From positions 1-18,881 of the forward strand of contig JAISKU010000049.1 in the NCBI GenBank assembly GCA_031261245.1: a DNA stretch of 18,881 bases. The letters run 5' to 3'. Positions 1 to 7,501 of the stretch are shown here, one piece after another. The first letter of the stretch is position 1; each line of letters opens with the position of its first letter. This DNA is from Oscillospiraceae bacterium (GTDB taxonomy: Bacteria > Bacillota > Clostridia > Oscillospirales > Oscillospiraceae). The notes under the pieces are model-generated. The model was not told where the DNA came from, did not search any database, and was given only the letters and a program-made list of their open reading frames with translations. The position numbers were made by a program, and so were the translations under genes.

Positions 1-1035
1 TACCGCGGGTGGTTCCAGTCGTCGATGCTCACGAGTATCGCGACGCGCGGCCGCGCGCCGTACCGCCGCATAATCACGCACGGCTGGACGGTGGACGGCG
101 AGGGAAAGGCGATGCACAAGTCGCTCGGCAACTCCGTGTCGCCGGACGAGGTGATAAACGAGTACGGCGCGGATCTGCTGCGGCTTTGGGTGTCGTCGAG
201 CGACTACACGTCCGACGTGCGCATCTCCAAGGACATTTTGAAGCAGCTCTCGGACATCTACCTGAAAATCCGCAACACGGCGCGGTACATTCTCGGCAAC
301 CTCGACGGCTTTGACCCGGACGACCTCGTGCCGTTTGAGGAGATGGACGGGCTCGACCGCTGGGCAATCTCGCGCCTGAACGCACTCGTCGGGCGCGTGC
401 GCGAGAGCTATGACAAGTACGAGTACCACACGATTTACCACGGGATTCACAATTTCTGCGCCGTGGAGATGAGCAATTTCTACCTCGACGTGATAAAAGA
501 CCGCCTGTACTGCGACCCGAAGTCCTCGGCGAGCGGCAAATCCGCGCGCACGGCGATATACCTGATTCTCGACGCGCTCGTGCGGCTGCTCGCCCCGATT
601 CTGGCGTTCACGTCGGAGGAGATTTGGGCGGCGATGCCGCACCACGAGGGTGTGCAGACGGGGAGCGTGCTGTGGAACGACATGCCGGGGTACGATACCG
701 CGCTTGACCTGACGGAAGAGGAGACGGAGAAGTGGAGAGCGCTGCTGGAGCTGCGCGCGGCGGTAAACAAGGAGCTTGAGGTCGCGCGCGCGAACAAGGT
801 GATAGGCAAGCCGCTCGACGCGGAGATTGAGCTCCCGCTTACGGACACGCCGGAGGGGTTCTATCCGCTCGACAAGCTGTTCATAGTGTCACGCGTCACG
901 GCGGGCGGCGGCGCGATAACCGTGCGCGCGAGCGAACAGCCAAAATGCGCGCGCTGCTGGACGCACAGCGAGCACGTCGGCGAAAACGGAGAGCACCCGG
1001 AGCTCTGCCCGAGGTGCGTGGAGGCGATTAAATAA
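1..1035 (+). CDS. ileS: Isoleucyl-tRNA synthetase, C-terminal part (5' end outside window)
   Basis: Class I aminoacyl-tRNA synthetase that charges tRNA-Ile in the cytoplasm. The frame is open from base 1, so the start lies upstream; 344 codons are visible. It begins inside the Rossmann catalytic domain just before the KMSKS loop, which here reads AMHKSLGN: the catalytic second lysine is kept but the first lysine is alanine and the first serine is histidine. An anticodon-binding helical domain follows (roughly the middle 200 residues, with the DRWAISRLN and EEIWA type motifs). The end is a zinc-binding finger, CARCW then CPRC, typical of long bacterial IleS. The stop TAA overlaps the ATG of lspA by one base (TAATG), so the two are translationally coupled. 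I am sure of the family; the upstream HIGH motif and editing domain cannot be seen. Confidence 0.97.
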   Translation, partial: YRGWFQSSMLTSIATRGRAPYRRIITHGWTVDGEGKAMHKSLGNSVSPDEVINEYGADLLRLWVSSSDYTSDVRISKDILKQLSDIYLKIRNTARYILGNLDGFDPDDLVPFEEMDGLDRWAISRLNALVGRVRESYDKYEYHTIYHGIHNFCAVEMSNFYLDVIKDRLYCDPKSSASGKSARTAIYLILDALVRLLAPILAFTSEEIWAAMPHHEGVQTGSVLWNDMPGYDTALDLTEEETEKWRALLELRAAVNKELEVARANKVIGKPLDAEIELPLTDTPEGFYPLDKLFIVSRVTAGGGAITVRASEQPKCARCWTHSEHVGENGEHPELCPRCVEAIK

Positions 1036-1637
1036 TGCTGTACTTCATTTTCGCGGCGCTCGTCGTCGTGCTCGACAGGCTTTTCAAGATGTGGGTCGCC
1101 TCGGCGATTGAGCCGGGACAGGTGATACGGCTTATCCCCGGCGTCATTCAGCTCACGTACGCGGAGAACACGGGCGCGGCGTTCTCGCTGATGTCGAATA
1201 TGCGGTGGGCGCTCGTCGCGGTGTCCGTCGTGGCGGTGCTGGCGCTCGCCGTCGTCGTGCTGCTGTACAGGCGCGGCGCGCTCGGGCGGCTCGCGGCGGC
1301 GTCAATTCTCGGCGGCGCTGTCGGCAATCTGATCGACAGGATAATGACGGGCAGGGTCATCGACATGTTTGAGCCGACGTTCGTGCGCTTCGCGATTTTC
1401 AACGTCGCGGACGTGTTCATAACGCTCGGCGGGATTGTGTTCATAATCCACACGCTTGTTACGTCGCGGCGGGAGAGCGCCGTGGTGAGGCGCGAGGTCG
1501 CGGCGGAGGCGGCGGAGGTCTATGAGCCCTACGCGCCGTATGAGCCGTCGGAGACGCTTACGGAAGAGCAGATACTTGAGGAGTATTATCTGGAGCAACA
1601 GCGCGAGCGCGATGAAAACGACCGTCACGGCTCCTGA
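1035..1637 (+). CDS. lspA: Lipoprotein signal peptidase (signal peptidase II) with acidic tail
   Basis: Membrane aspartyl protease that cuts signal peptides from diacylglyceryl-modified prolipoproteins. The 200-residue protein has four hydrophobic segments (about residues 1-20, 57-78, 88-100 and 122-143). It carries the family motifs: Asp14 in the first helix, NTGAAFS at 45-51, GNLIDR with catalytic Asp101, and FNVAD with catalytic Asp126. The start is set by the GGAGG at 1020-1024 and the one-base overlap with ileS. Most LspA proteins are about 150-170 residues; here some 55 extra residues follow the last helix. They are rich in Glu, Tyr and Pro (repeated YEPY/YEPS, then a Glu-rich helix) and would lie in the cytoplasm. 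The last 26 bases overlap rluD, so part of this tail is encoded over the next gene's start. Family certain; tail function unknown. Confidence 0.97.
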   Translation: MLYFIFAALVVVLDRLFKMWVASAIEPGQVIRLIPGVIQLTYAENTGAAFSLMSNMRWALVAVSVVAVLALAVVVLLYRRGALGRLAAASILGGAVGNLIDRIMTGRVIDMFEPTFVRFAIFNVADVFITLGGIVFIIHTLVTSRRESAVVRREVAAEAAEVYEPYAPYEPSETLTEEQILEEYYLEQQRERDENDRHGS

Positions 1638-2526
1638 GGAGCTCGGGGGAGAGCGGATTGACGCGCTGCTGCCCGTCGGGATACAGGGTCTGACGCGCTC
1701 GGCGGCGCAGCGGCTTATCGCGCAGGGGCTCGTGACGCTCGCGGGGCGGGCGGTGCCTAAGAGCTACAGGGTGTCGGCCGGAGAGACGTTCGAGGTCGAG
1801 ATACCGGAGGCGGAGCCGGCGGAGGCCGCGCCGCAGGATATTCCGCTCGAGGTCGCGTTTGAGGACTCGGACGTGATAGTCGTGAACAAGCCGCGCGGCA
1901 TGGTCGTTCACCCCGCGCCGGGACACCCGGACGGGACGCTCGTAAACGCTCTGCTGCACCACTGCGGGGACTCGCTGTCCGGCGTGGGCGGGAAGCTTCG
2001 ACCCGGGATCGTGCACAGGATCGACAGGGACACGTCCGGACTCGTCATCGCGGCGAAGAACGACTTCGCGCACAGGAAGCTCGCGGCGCAATTGTCGAAC
2101 CACACGCTCTCGCGCGTGTATGAGACGGTCGTGCGCGGGGCGCTGCCGGAGGAGCTCGGGACTGTCGCGGCGCCGATAGGGAGAAGCACGGCGGATCGCA
2201 AGAAGATGGCGGTGACGGAGCGAAATTCGCGCGACGCCGTGACGCATTACGAGGTTCTGGCGCGTTATCCCGGCTTCACGCACGCGCGCTGCCGCCTTGA
2301 GACGGGCAGAACGCACCAGATACGCGTCCACATGGCGTACCTCGGGCACCCGATACTCGGGGACGAGGTGTACGGCGGGCGCGACGCGAAATTCGGGCTT
2401 CGCGGACAGTGTCTGCACGCGCGCGAGCTGCGCTTTGGGCACCCGAGGACGGACGCGGAGATATGTGTCGCGACGGATTTGCCGCGATATTTTGAGGATA
2501 TTTTAGAAAAGCTCGGGAGGCTTTGA
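1612..2526 (+). CDS. rluD: RluA/RluD-family large-subunit rRNA pseudouridine synthase
   Basis: Converts uridine to pseudouridine in RNA; RluD-type enzymes act on helix 69 of 23S rRNA, but paralogues with other targets exist, so the exact site is inferred. From the ATG at 1612 it has 304 residues. It has an N-terminal S4 RNA-binding domain (about residues 13-62, LTRSAAQRLIAQGLV), then the catalytic domain with VVNKPRGMVVHPAPGH at about 91-106. The signature HRIDRDTSGL at 135-144 contains the catalytic Asp138, and GRTHQIRVHMAYLGHPILGD comes near the end. A GTG/ATG further upstream at 1522 is also in frame, but the residues added do not resemble the family and would lie deep inside lspA, so I use 1612. 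No strong ribosome binding site is seen, which fits translational coupling to lspA. Confidence 0.95.
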   Translation: MKTTVTAPEELGGERIDALLPVGIQGLTRSAAQRLIAQGLVTLAGRAVPKSYRVSAGETFEVEIPEAEPAEAAPQDIPLEVAFEDSDVIVVNKPRGMVVHPAPGHPDGTLVNALLHHCGDSLSGVGGKLRPGIVHRIDRDTSGLVIAAKNDFAHRKLAAQLSNHTLSRVYETVVRGALPEELGTVAAPIGRSTADRKKMAVTERNSRDAVTHYEVLARYPGFTHARCRLETGRTHQIRVHMAYLGHPILGDEVYGGRDAKFGLRGQCLHARELRFGHPRTDAEICVATDLPRYFEDILEKLGRL

Positions 2527-2529
2527 GGT

Positions 2530-4437
2530 ATGAAATTTCCCAACATCACATATGTTCTTGCCGCGCTCACGATTGTCGGGACGGCGCTGTTTTTCGTGTA
2601 CTACGCGTACGTCCTGCAGCCGAGGCGCGGCACGACGGAGTGGATTGACCGCGCTGTACAAAAGCCGCGCTTCCGGTACGCGTTCAAGTCGCACCCGATG
2701 GAAAAGCGGGACATCGCGCCGCTCGCGATACTCCTCGCCGTGTTCGCGTTCGTGTCGTTTTGGGAGCTCGGGGATTTTGTCGCGCCGCAGACGTTTTACA
2801 AGTTCACGGAGAGCAACAAGAGCACAGTCGTGACTTTGCCGCAGAGCACGCACGTCACGGGCGTGATGTTCTACACGGGACTTATACCACGGACGGAGCC
2901 GAACGCGGGCTACACGCTCGAATACTCGCCGGACGGGTACGCGTGGATGCCGGTAGAGCCGCCGGAGGGCAAGGAGACGGTGATGGCGCAGACGCACGCC
3001 GACCTGTTCAAGTGGCGCAACGCCGACATCGGAAGCGGCTTTGAGGCGCGACTTCTGCGGATTACGGCGCTGAAACCGCTCACGGAGCTCGGCGAGCTCG
3101 CGATACTCGACGGCGGCGGAATTGTCGCGGCGTCGGGCGACGCCTACGAGCTGTTTGACGAGCAGGAGCTTATTCCGGCGCGGCCGTCGTACATGAACGG
3201 CATGTATTTTGATGAGATTTACCACGGCCGCGCGGGGTATGAGACGTTGCGGTCGATATATCCGTATGAGACGGTGCACCCGCCGCTCGGCAAGACGATA
3301 ATCTCGCTCGGAATCGACCTGTTCGGCATGACGCCGTTCGGCTGGCGCTGCATGGGGACGCTTTTCGGCGTCGGAATGCTCGCGGTGCTGTACGTGCTGC
3401 TGAAAAACATGTTCGGCAGGACGCTTATCGCGGTGTGCGGGACGCTGCTGCTCGCGTTTGACTTCATGCGCTTCACGCAGTCGCGCCTCGCGACGGTGGA
3501 CACGTATCCCGTGTTCTTCATTCTGCTGTCGTACCTGTTCATGTACAGGTATATCGCGCAGGACGGGCACACGCCGTTCCGGGAATCTCTGCGCCCGCTC
3601 GCGTTCGCGGGGCTGTTCTTCGGCATCGGCGCGGCGTGCAAATGGATTGTGATTTACGCCGGGGCGGGACTTTTCGTGATGTACGTGATAAAGCTCATCA
3701 CCGACTACAAGTATTATTACGAGGACGGTGAGCCGGGGCTGTACCTCCCGCGCGTGATCAAGACGCTCGCGGCGACGGCGCTGTTCTTCATCGCAATACC
3801 CGTGATTATTTACTGCCTGAGCTACATGCCCTACGGCCGCGCGCGCGGCATGACGGTGAAAAACGGTATGCTCTGGAACCCGGAATACTACAAGATGATC
3901 TGGAAGGTGCAGGTCAACACGTTCAATTACCACAGCAAGGGTGTGCTCGACGCCGTACACCCGTACTCGTCGTGGTGGTACCAGTGGGTGGCGGACGAGC
4001 GGCCGATTCTCTACTACCTCGACTACCCCGCGGCGGGCATGAAGTCCACGTTCGGGGCGTTCGGCAACCCGATAATCTGGTGGGGCGGGTTCGCGGCTGT
4101 CGTCACGATGGTCTACCGCACGGTGCGTTACAAGGACGCGAAGGCGCTTTTGATCGTCATCGGCTTCCTGTCGCAGATTTTGCCGTGGCTGCTCGTGCGG
4201 CGGATTGTGTTCGTGTACCACTACTTCCCGTCAACGCTTTTCCTCGTGCTCGCGCTCGCGCACATGTTCGACACGCTCGCGGAGCGCGGGGAGCGGCTCG
4301 GCCGACGCGTCGCGGTCGCGTTCACGTCGGCGTCGGGGGCGCTGTTCGTGCTGTTCTACCCCGTGCTGTCGGGGATGACGATGCCCAACGCGTATTTTGA
4401 AAAGGTGCTCAAGTGGTTTCCGAGCTGGCCGTTTTAG
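2530..4437 (+). CDS. PMT-family (phospholipid carrier-dependent) membrane glycosyltransferase
   Basis: Polytopic glycosyltransferase of the protein O-mannosyltransferase type (GT39-like, GT-C fold), expected to move a sugar from a polyprenyl-phosphate carrier onto a protein or envelope polymer outside the membrane. The 635-residue protein has a first helix at about 6-28 and a second at about 61-80. A non-membrane block rich in predicted beta strands follows at about 95-215. Then comes the family's first-loop motif MYFDEIYHG, with Asp228-Glu229 as the likely catalytic acidic pair, and the following YETVHPPLGK. Many hydrophobic helices come after, and near the end is IVFVYHYFPS, a family landmark. 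GGGAGG at 2516-2521 sets the start three bases after rluD stops. The acceptor and sugar cannot be told. The inserted block may be an F5/8C-like lectin fold (inference). Confidence 0.88.
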   Translation: MKFPNITYVLAALTIVGTALFFVYYAYVLQPRRGTTEWIDRAVQKPRFRYAFKSHPMEKRDIAPLAILLAVFAFVSFWELGDFVAPQTFYKFTESNKSTVVTLPQSTHVTGVMFYTGLIPRTEPNAGYTLEYSPDGYAWMPVEPPEGKETVMAQTHADLFKWRNADIGSGFEARLLRITALKPLTELGELAILDGGGIVAASGDAYELFDEQELIPARPSYMNGMYFDEIYHGRAGYETLRSIYPYETVHPPLGKTIISLGIDLFGMTPFGWRCMGTLFGVGMLAVLYVLLKNMFGRTLIAVCGTLLLAFDFMRFTQSRLATVDTYPVFFILLSYLFMYRYIAQDGHTPFRESLRPLAFAGLFFGIGAACKWIVIYAGAGLFVMYVIKLITDYKYYYEDGEPGLYLPRVIKTLAATALFFIAIPVIIYCLSYMPYGRARGMTVKNGMLWNPEYYKMIWKVQVNTFNYHSKGVLDAVHPYSSWWYQWVADERPILYYLDYPAAGMKSTFGAFGNPIIWWGGFAAVVTMVYRTVRYKDAKALLIVIGFLSQILPWLLVRRIVFVYHYFPSTLFLVLALAHMFDTLAERGERLGRRVAVAFTSASGALFVLFYPVLSGMTMPNAYFEKVLKWFPSWPF

Positions 4438-4462
4438 AGAAATTGCCGGGAGATGATGAAAA

Positions 4463-4708
4463 ATGAAGATAGTCATTACACGCGAAGGCAAGCCCACTTA
4501 TATGTGTTCAACGGAAGGCAGCATTGTTTATGTTCGGGAGCAAGGCCGTGATGAACTTCGGACTGTAAGCTTGGTTATATCGTATGAGAGCAATCAAGTC
4601 AACGCAAACACACTTATCACAGGTACCTATGAGCAGTGCCAGCAATGGCTCTCCGCGATTGTACAGGCGGAGGAAGCGGGGACGCGCGTGTTTTACATCA
4701 ACTACTAA
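4463..4708 (+). CDS. Small hypothetical protein, 81 residues, AT-richer than its neighbours
   Basis: I do not recognise this protein. It is soluble, has no signal peptide or membrane segment, and looks like a small alpha/beta fold: a beta-rich first half (MKIVITREG, SIVYVRE, TVSLVISY) and a helix (EQCQQWLSAIVQAEEAG) ending in a strand (RVFYINY). Two cysteines are present. GGGAG at 4448-4452 is suitably placed before the ATG. The first two thirds use codons that are rare in the surrounding genes (AAG/AAA mixed with GTT, TAT, TCA, CTT, ATT) and are close to half GC, while the end returns to the local style. It lies 25 bases after the glycosyltransferase with no terminator between, and its stop runs into the A-tract of the converging terminator. 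It is probably a real gene because of its ribosome site and codon-like composition, but it may be recently acquired. Confidence 0.6.
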   Translation: MKIVITREGKPTYMCSTEGSIVYVREQGRDELRTVSLVISYESNQVNANTLITGTYEQCQQWLSAIVQAEEAGTRVFYINY

Positions 4709-4738
4709 AAAAAACCGGGCGGCGTCAGCCGTCCGGTT
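4708..4738 (-). terminator. Hairpin terminator of the minus-strand rpiB operon
   Basis: An 11-bp stem (4713-4723 pairs with 4728-4738, one G-U pair, loop GTCA) is followed on the minus strand by a run of eight T residues (the A-tract 4707-4714 on the plus strand). The stop codon of the small membrane protein gene falls in the loop. On the plus strand only a weak T-rich tail follows, so it mainly serves the minus strand, although it may also slow polymerase coming from the 81-residue ORF. Confidence 0.85.
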
Positions 4739-4922
4739 CCGTATTGTCAAGCCACGATATCTCCAGCCGCAGCCCGTCCGGCGTGTACACGACGTACCGC
4801 CGCAGTCCGAAGAAGAGCGACACCGCGAGCAGCACTGCGGCGATGACGAGCCCGATGAGGAATTTCGCAAAAAACCGCGCGGCGCGGTGATTTTTGTATG
4901 TGCGCGGGACGTATCTCGCCAT
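4725..4922 (-). CDS. Small single-pass membrane protein, 65 residues
   Basis: The protein starts with a basic cytoplasmic segment (residues 1-17, rich in Arg and Lys). One transmembrane helix follows at about 18-41 (FFAKFLIGLVIAAVLLAVSL), then a short outer tail containing YVVYTPDGLRLEISWL. The ATG is preceded by GGAG and lies two bases after the rpiB stop, so it is the last gene of this operon. The VVYTPDG phrase resembles the juxtamembrane part of some larger clostridial envelope proteins, such as DUF4015 putative glycosidases, so it could be a shortened relative; this is only a resemblance. Its stop codon is inside the terminator loop. Position, ribosome site and membrane-helix pattern make it a likely real gene; the function is unknown. 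Confidence 0.7.
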   Translation of the reverse strand: MARYVPRTYKNHRAARFFAKFLIGLVIAAVLLAVSLFFGLRRYVVYTPDGLRLEISWLDNTEPDG

Positions 4923-4924
4923 TG

Positions 4925-5359
4925 CTACCGCTCCAATTCCGCTATTTTTTCGACGCGGCGCGTGTGCCGCCCGCCCTCAAACTCCGTTGACAGGAACACC
5001 TCGACGATTTTCAGCGCGAGGCCCGGGCCCGTGACGCGCGCGCCGAGGCAGAGAATGTTCGCGTCGTTGTGCAGGCGCGTTGCCTCGGCGGAGAAGCAGT
5101 CCCCGCAGAGCGCGGCGCGTATGCCGCGCACCTTGTTCGCGGCGATGGACATGCCGATTCCCGTGCCGCAGACGAGGATTCCGCGCGCGCACTCACCCGA
5201 CGCGACGGCATCGGCGACCGGCTTCGCGTAGTCGGGGTAGTCGCAGCTGTCCTCCGAGAACGTGCCGAAGTCGCGGTACTCGAGATTCTTCCCGTCGAGC
5301 AGTGATTTTATCTCCCGCATGAGATTATACCCGCCGTGGTCGCATCCTAAAGCAATCAT
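4925..5359 (-). CDS. rpiB: Ribose 5-phosphate isomerase B (RpiB/LacAB family)
   Basis: Interconverts ribose 5-phosphate and ribulose 5-phosphate in the non-oxidative pentose phosphate pathway; related members act on allose or galactose 6-phosphates. From the ATG at 5359 it has 144 residues, the family's usual size. It shows GCDHGG at 5-10, the catalytic CGTGIGMSIAANK beginning at Cys64, RAALC at 81-85, and His97 with NILCLGAR after it. An in-frame start 51 bases upstream would add residues not seen in the family and would run into the DUF1015 gene, so I reject it. AGGAGT at 5367-5372 sits at the right distance from the chosen start and overlaps the end of DUF1015. It is third of four genes with gaps of only a few bases. 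Confidence 0.96.
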   Translation of the reverse strand: MIALGCDHGGYNLMREIKSLLDGKNLEYRDFGTFSEDSCDYPDYAKPVADAVASGECARGILVCGTGIGMSIAANKVRGIRAALCGDCFSAEATRLHNDANILCLGARVTGPGLALKIVEVFLSTEFEGGRHTRRVEKIAELER

Positions 5360-5364
5360 TTGGG

Positions 5365-6510
5365 TTACTCCTTTATTTTTCTGCACTCCATATAAAATCG
5401 CTTGTCCCACGCCTCGCCGATGGAAAAACTTTTACGCGGGAAAACTCCGCGCGACTCCACGGTCTTGAATAGATCCGCCTTCTCCATCGTCGGCAGGTAG
5501 ACGCCGACGTTGCCGGGCTGCGCCGCGAGCGCGTCGAACGCCGCGTCGCCGTGGATATAGTCCACGCGGCAGCCGAGGGAGTCGATGTAGTCCTGAATGT
5601 CGGCGATTATGTCGCCGATCGGCGCGTTTTTCGCAAAAACCTCGCCGGAAATGCCGCCGGAGGAGTATTTTATGACGTAGCTGCCGTCGCCCCCGGCGGC
5701 TTTTTTGAGGTTTGCGGTGAACTCCGCCGCGTCCACGCCGAACACGACGCGGTGAATCGCGTGGAAGTCGATCGCGGGATCGAAGACGTTGTTCAGCTCG
5801 ACGAGTGCGTACCGCGCCGCGCGGTTCTCCTCGTACAGCAGCTTCGCCGCCGCGAGGGAGTGGTTGCCGTCGCCGACCTTTATGCCGCCGGGCAGCGCCT
5901 CGACAGCCGCCGCGACGCGCTGCGCGAGCTCGCCGTCGATAAGCCGCCCCGTGAGGTGGCCGCTGTCCTCCATGAGGTCAATATCGTACAGCACGGGCAG
6001 GTCGAGCGACAGCAGCGGCGCGATTATCGCGTTCTCCGCGTCCTCAATGAGCGCCATGACGTGCGGCGTCTCAAGCGGTGAGCCGCGCCGCGCCTCCGCC
6101 CTCGGCGGCAGGCGTGACGGCACCGTCTTTTCCGTGGCGCGAATCCGCGCGGGCGCGCCCGTGTAGTCGTACTCCGCGAGGTCAATCGCGCCGACTATGC
6201 CGTGGCGCGCGCGCCCATCGCGCAGGAAGCGCGTGACGAGGATGAGGCTGTCGGGATACTCCTCAAAAAGGCCGCCGCGCAGGTACTTTTCCGCGTTGAC
6301 GCCGACGTCGGCAATGCGCTCCGCCGCGTCGCCGTCGTCGAGATACGCTTCGGGGACGATAAGCCGCAGTGAGGACGGCGCGAGGCCGACGCAGCCGGAC
6401 ACGCGGTCCCAGTACTCGCGCTCCGACGAGAACTGGTCGCAGGCGACGACGGGCCACTTCGCGAGCTCCCAGACGCGCGGCAGCAGAATATTTGCGGGAT
6501 TAAAAATCAT
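5365..6510 (-). CDS. DUF1015 family protein
   Basis: A conserved soluble protein of unknown biochemical function, about 381 residues, near the family's usual 400. It shows the family landmarks: an N-terminal FNPANILLPR with PYD-like VVACDQFSSE (about residues 20-30), a central region with TEKTVPSRLPPR, and the strongly conserved GDGNHSLAAAK at about 213-223, whose His and Asp look like an active site. The C-terminal half is an alpha/beta domain. A GTG at 6513 is in frame, but the GGAGG at 6517-6521 is too close to it and well spaced for the ATG at 6510. That ATG overlaps the upstream stop as TGATG. In other Clostridia I recall DUF1015 genes near serine or one-carbon genes; here the partner is a homocysteine methyltransferase, which is compatible but not proof. 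Confidence 0.93.
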   Translation of the reverse strand: MIFNPANILLPRVWELAKWPVVACDQFSSEREYWDRVSGCVGLAPSSLRLIVPEAYLDDGDAAERIADVGVNAEKYLRGGLFEEYPDSLILVTRFLRDGRARHGIVGAIDLAEYDYTGAPARIRATEKTVPSRLPPRAEARRGSPLETPHVMALIEDAENAIIAPLLSLDLPVLYDIDLMEDSGHLTGRLIDGELAQRVAAAVEALPGGIKVGDGNHSLAAAKLLYEENRAARYALVELNNVFDPAIDFHAIHRVVFGVDAAEFTANLKKAAGGDGSYVIKYSSGGISGEVFAKNAPIGDIIADIQDYIDSLGCRVDYIHGDAAFDALAAQPGNVGVYLPTMEKADLFKTVESRGVFPRKSFSIGEAWDKRFYMECRKIKE

Positions 6511-7352
6511 CACTTACCTCCGTAGGCCTTTTTCAGCTCGCGTATGAACTCCGGGTCGCTGCCGCAGCACGCGCCGATTATCGCCGCGCCGGAATCGACG
6601 AACGCCCCCATCTGCGCCGCGAATTCCTCCGGCGTGACGGCGTAGGAGCCGTCGCCACCGGGCAGTCCGGCGTTCGGCTTCGAGATAAGCGGCAGGGCGG
6701 TCAGCTCCGAAAGCTCTCGAAACACGGGAAAAACCTCGCGCGGGAGCAGGGAGCAGTTGACGCCGATAGCCGCCGCGCCGAGCCCCTCGAGCGCGCGGAC
6801 GAAATCAGCCGGAGACGCGCCCGTGTACGTGCGGCCGCTTTTGTCAAACGTCATCGTCGCGAATATCGGCAGCTCGCACGCGTCGCGCGCTGCCCGCACG
6901 GCGGCGGCGAGCTCCGTGACGTCGCTCATCGTCTCTATCGCGACGATATCGGCCCCGGCGGCCGCGCCGATCTCAATCTGCTCGCGGAACATGCTGTACG
7001 CGTGCTCCGGCGTGAGCTCGCCGTAAGGCTCCATGAATTCGCCGATCGGCCCGACGTCGAGCGCGACGAGCGCGCCCGGCGCGGCGGTTTTCGCGATTTT
7101 CACGCCCGCCTCGACAATCTCGCGGACGGAGTGACCTGTCGGGGCGAGGGCGCGGGAGTTCGCCCCGAACGTGTTTGTGCAAAGAATGTCGCTGCCCGCC
7201 TCGCGGTACGCGCGGTGGATGGCGGCGACGGCGTCGGGGAGGCGGAGGTTCATAATGTCGGAGCGCTCTCCGGGCTCGAGCCCGCTTTTTTGGAGCATGG
7301 TGCCCATCGCGCCGTCAAAAAACAGCAGGTCGCGGTCAAGATAGCGGCTCAT
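6510..7352 (-). CDS. Homocysteine S-methyltransferase domain protein (stand-alone)
   Basis: A TIM-barrel methyltransferase of the Hcy-binding family, the equivalent of the first module of MetH, 280 residues. The sequence shows FFDGAMGTMLQ at 11-21, LCTNTFGAN at 57-65, and the zinc/homocysteine-binding cysteines: Cys200 in GVNCSLLP and Cys262-Cys263 in GACCGS. It has no pterin- or cobalamin-binding module, so it must either use a small methyl donor (betaine or S-methylmethionine type) or take methyl groups from a separate corrinoid protein encoded elsewhere. ATG at 7352 has GGAGGG at 7359-7364. It is the first gene of the minus-strand operon, read from a promoter in the divergent region. Family certain; methyl donor open. 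Confidence 0.93.
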   Translation of the reverse strand: MSRYLDRDLLFFDGAMGTMLQKSGLEPGERSDIMNLRLPDAVAAIHRAYREAGSDILCTNTFGANSRALAPTGHSVREIVEAGVKIAKTAAPGALVALDVGPIGEFMEPYGELTPEHAYSMFREQIEIGAAAGADIVAIETMSDVTELAAAVRAARDACELPIFATMTFDKSGRTYTGASPADFVRALEGLGAAAIGVNCSLLPREVFPVFRELSELTALPLISKPNAGLPGGDGSYAVTPEEFAAQMGAFVDSGAAIIGACCGSDPEFIRELKKAYGGK

Positions 7353-7382
7353 ACGAAACCCTCCAAGGTCGCTTTTTTTATA

Positions 7383-7411
7383 ATGTTACCCCACGCCGCG
7401 AAATAAGTAAA
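7383..7411 (-). promoter_or_regulatory. Probable promoter of the homocysteine methyltransferase operon
   Basis: On the minus strand TTTACT (7411-7406) and TAACAT (7388-7383) are separated by 17 bases, about 30 bases before the start codon and its GGAGGG. Each hexamer matches four of six consensus positions. The region is AT-rich in a GC-rich setting. It lies back to back with the plus-strand promoter at 7432-7460. Confidence 0.45.
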
Positions 7412-7431
7412 GCGATTTTGAAAAAAATATT

Positions 7432-7460
7432 TTGTATTCAGGAAAAATCTGTGATATACT
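7432..7460 (+). promoter_or_regulatory. Probable extended -10 promoter of the cytidylate-kinase-like gene
   Basis: TTGTAT (7432-7437), a 17-base spacer, then TATACT (7455-7460) preceded by TGA, which makes an extended -10 element (TGnTATACT). The start codon follows some 40 bases later after GGAGGG. The -35 is weak, which is common with an extended -10. Confidence 0.65.
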
Positions 7461-7501
7461 GACTACACAATAAATACCTTTCCGAAATTGGAGGGATTGC
7501 A

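Noticed and set aside
2503..4221. 572-codon open frame on the minus strand across the glycosyltransferase gene
   Set aside because: GC-rich shadow: its product is Arg/His/Val-rich low-complexity sequence with no family motif, and the plus-strand frame encodes a clear PMT protein.
4584..5231. 215-codon plus-strand frame crossing the small ORFs, the terminator and rpiB
   Set aside because: It runs through a terminator hairpin and antisense to rpiB; the product has no domain and biased composition.
5360..5410. Longer N-terminus for rpiB
   Set aside because: The added residues are not part of the family and overlap DUF1015; the AGGAGT site fits the start at 5359.
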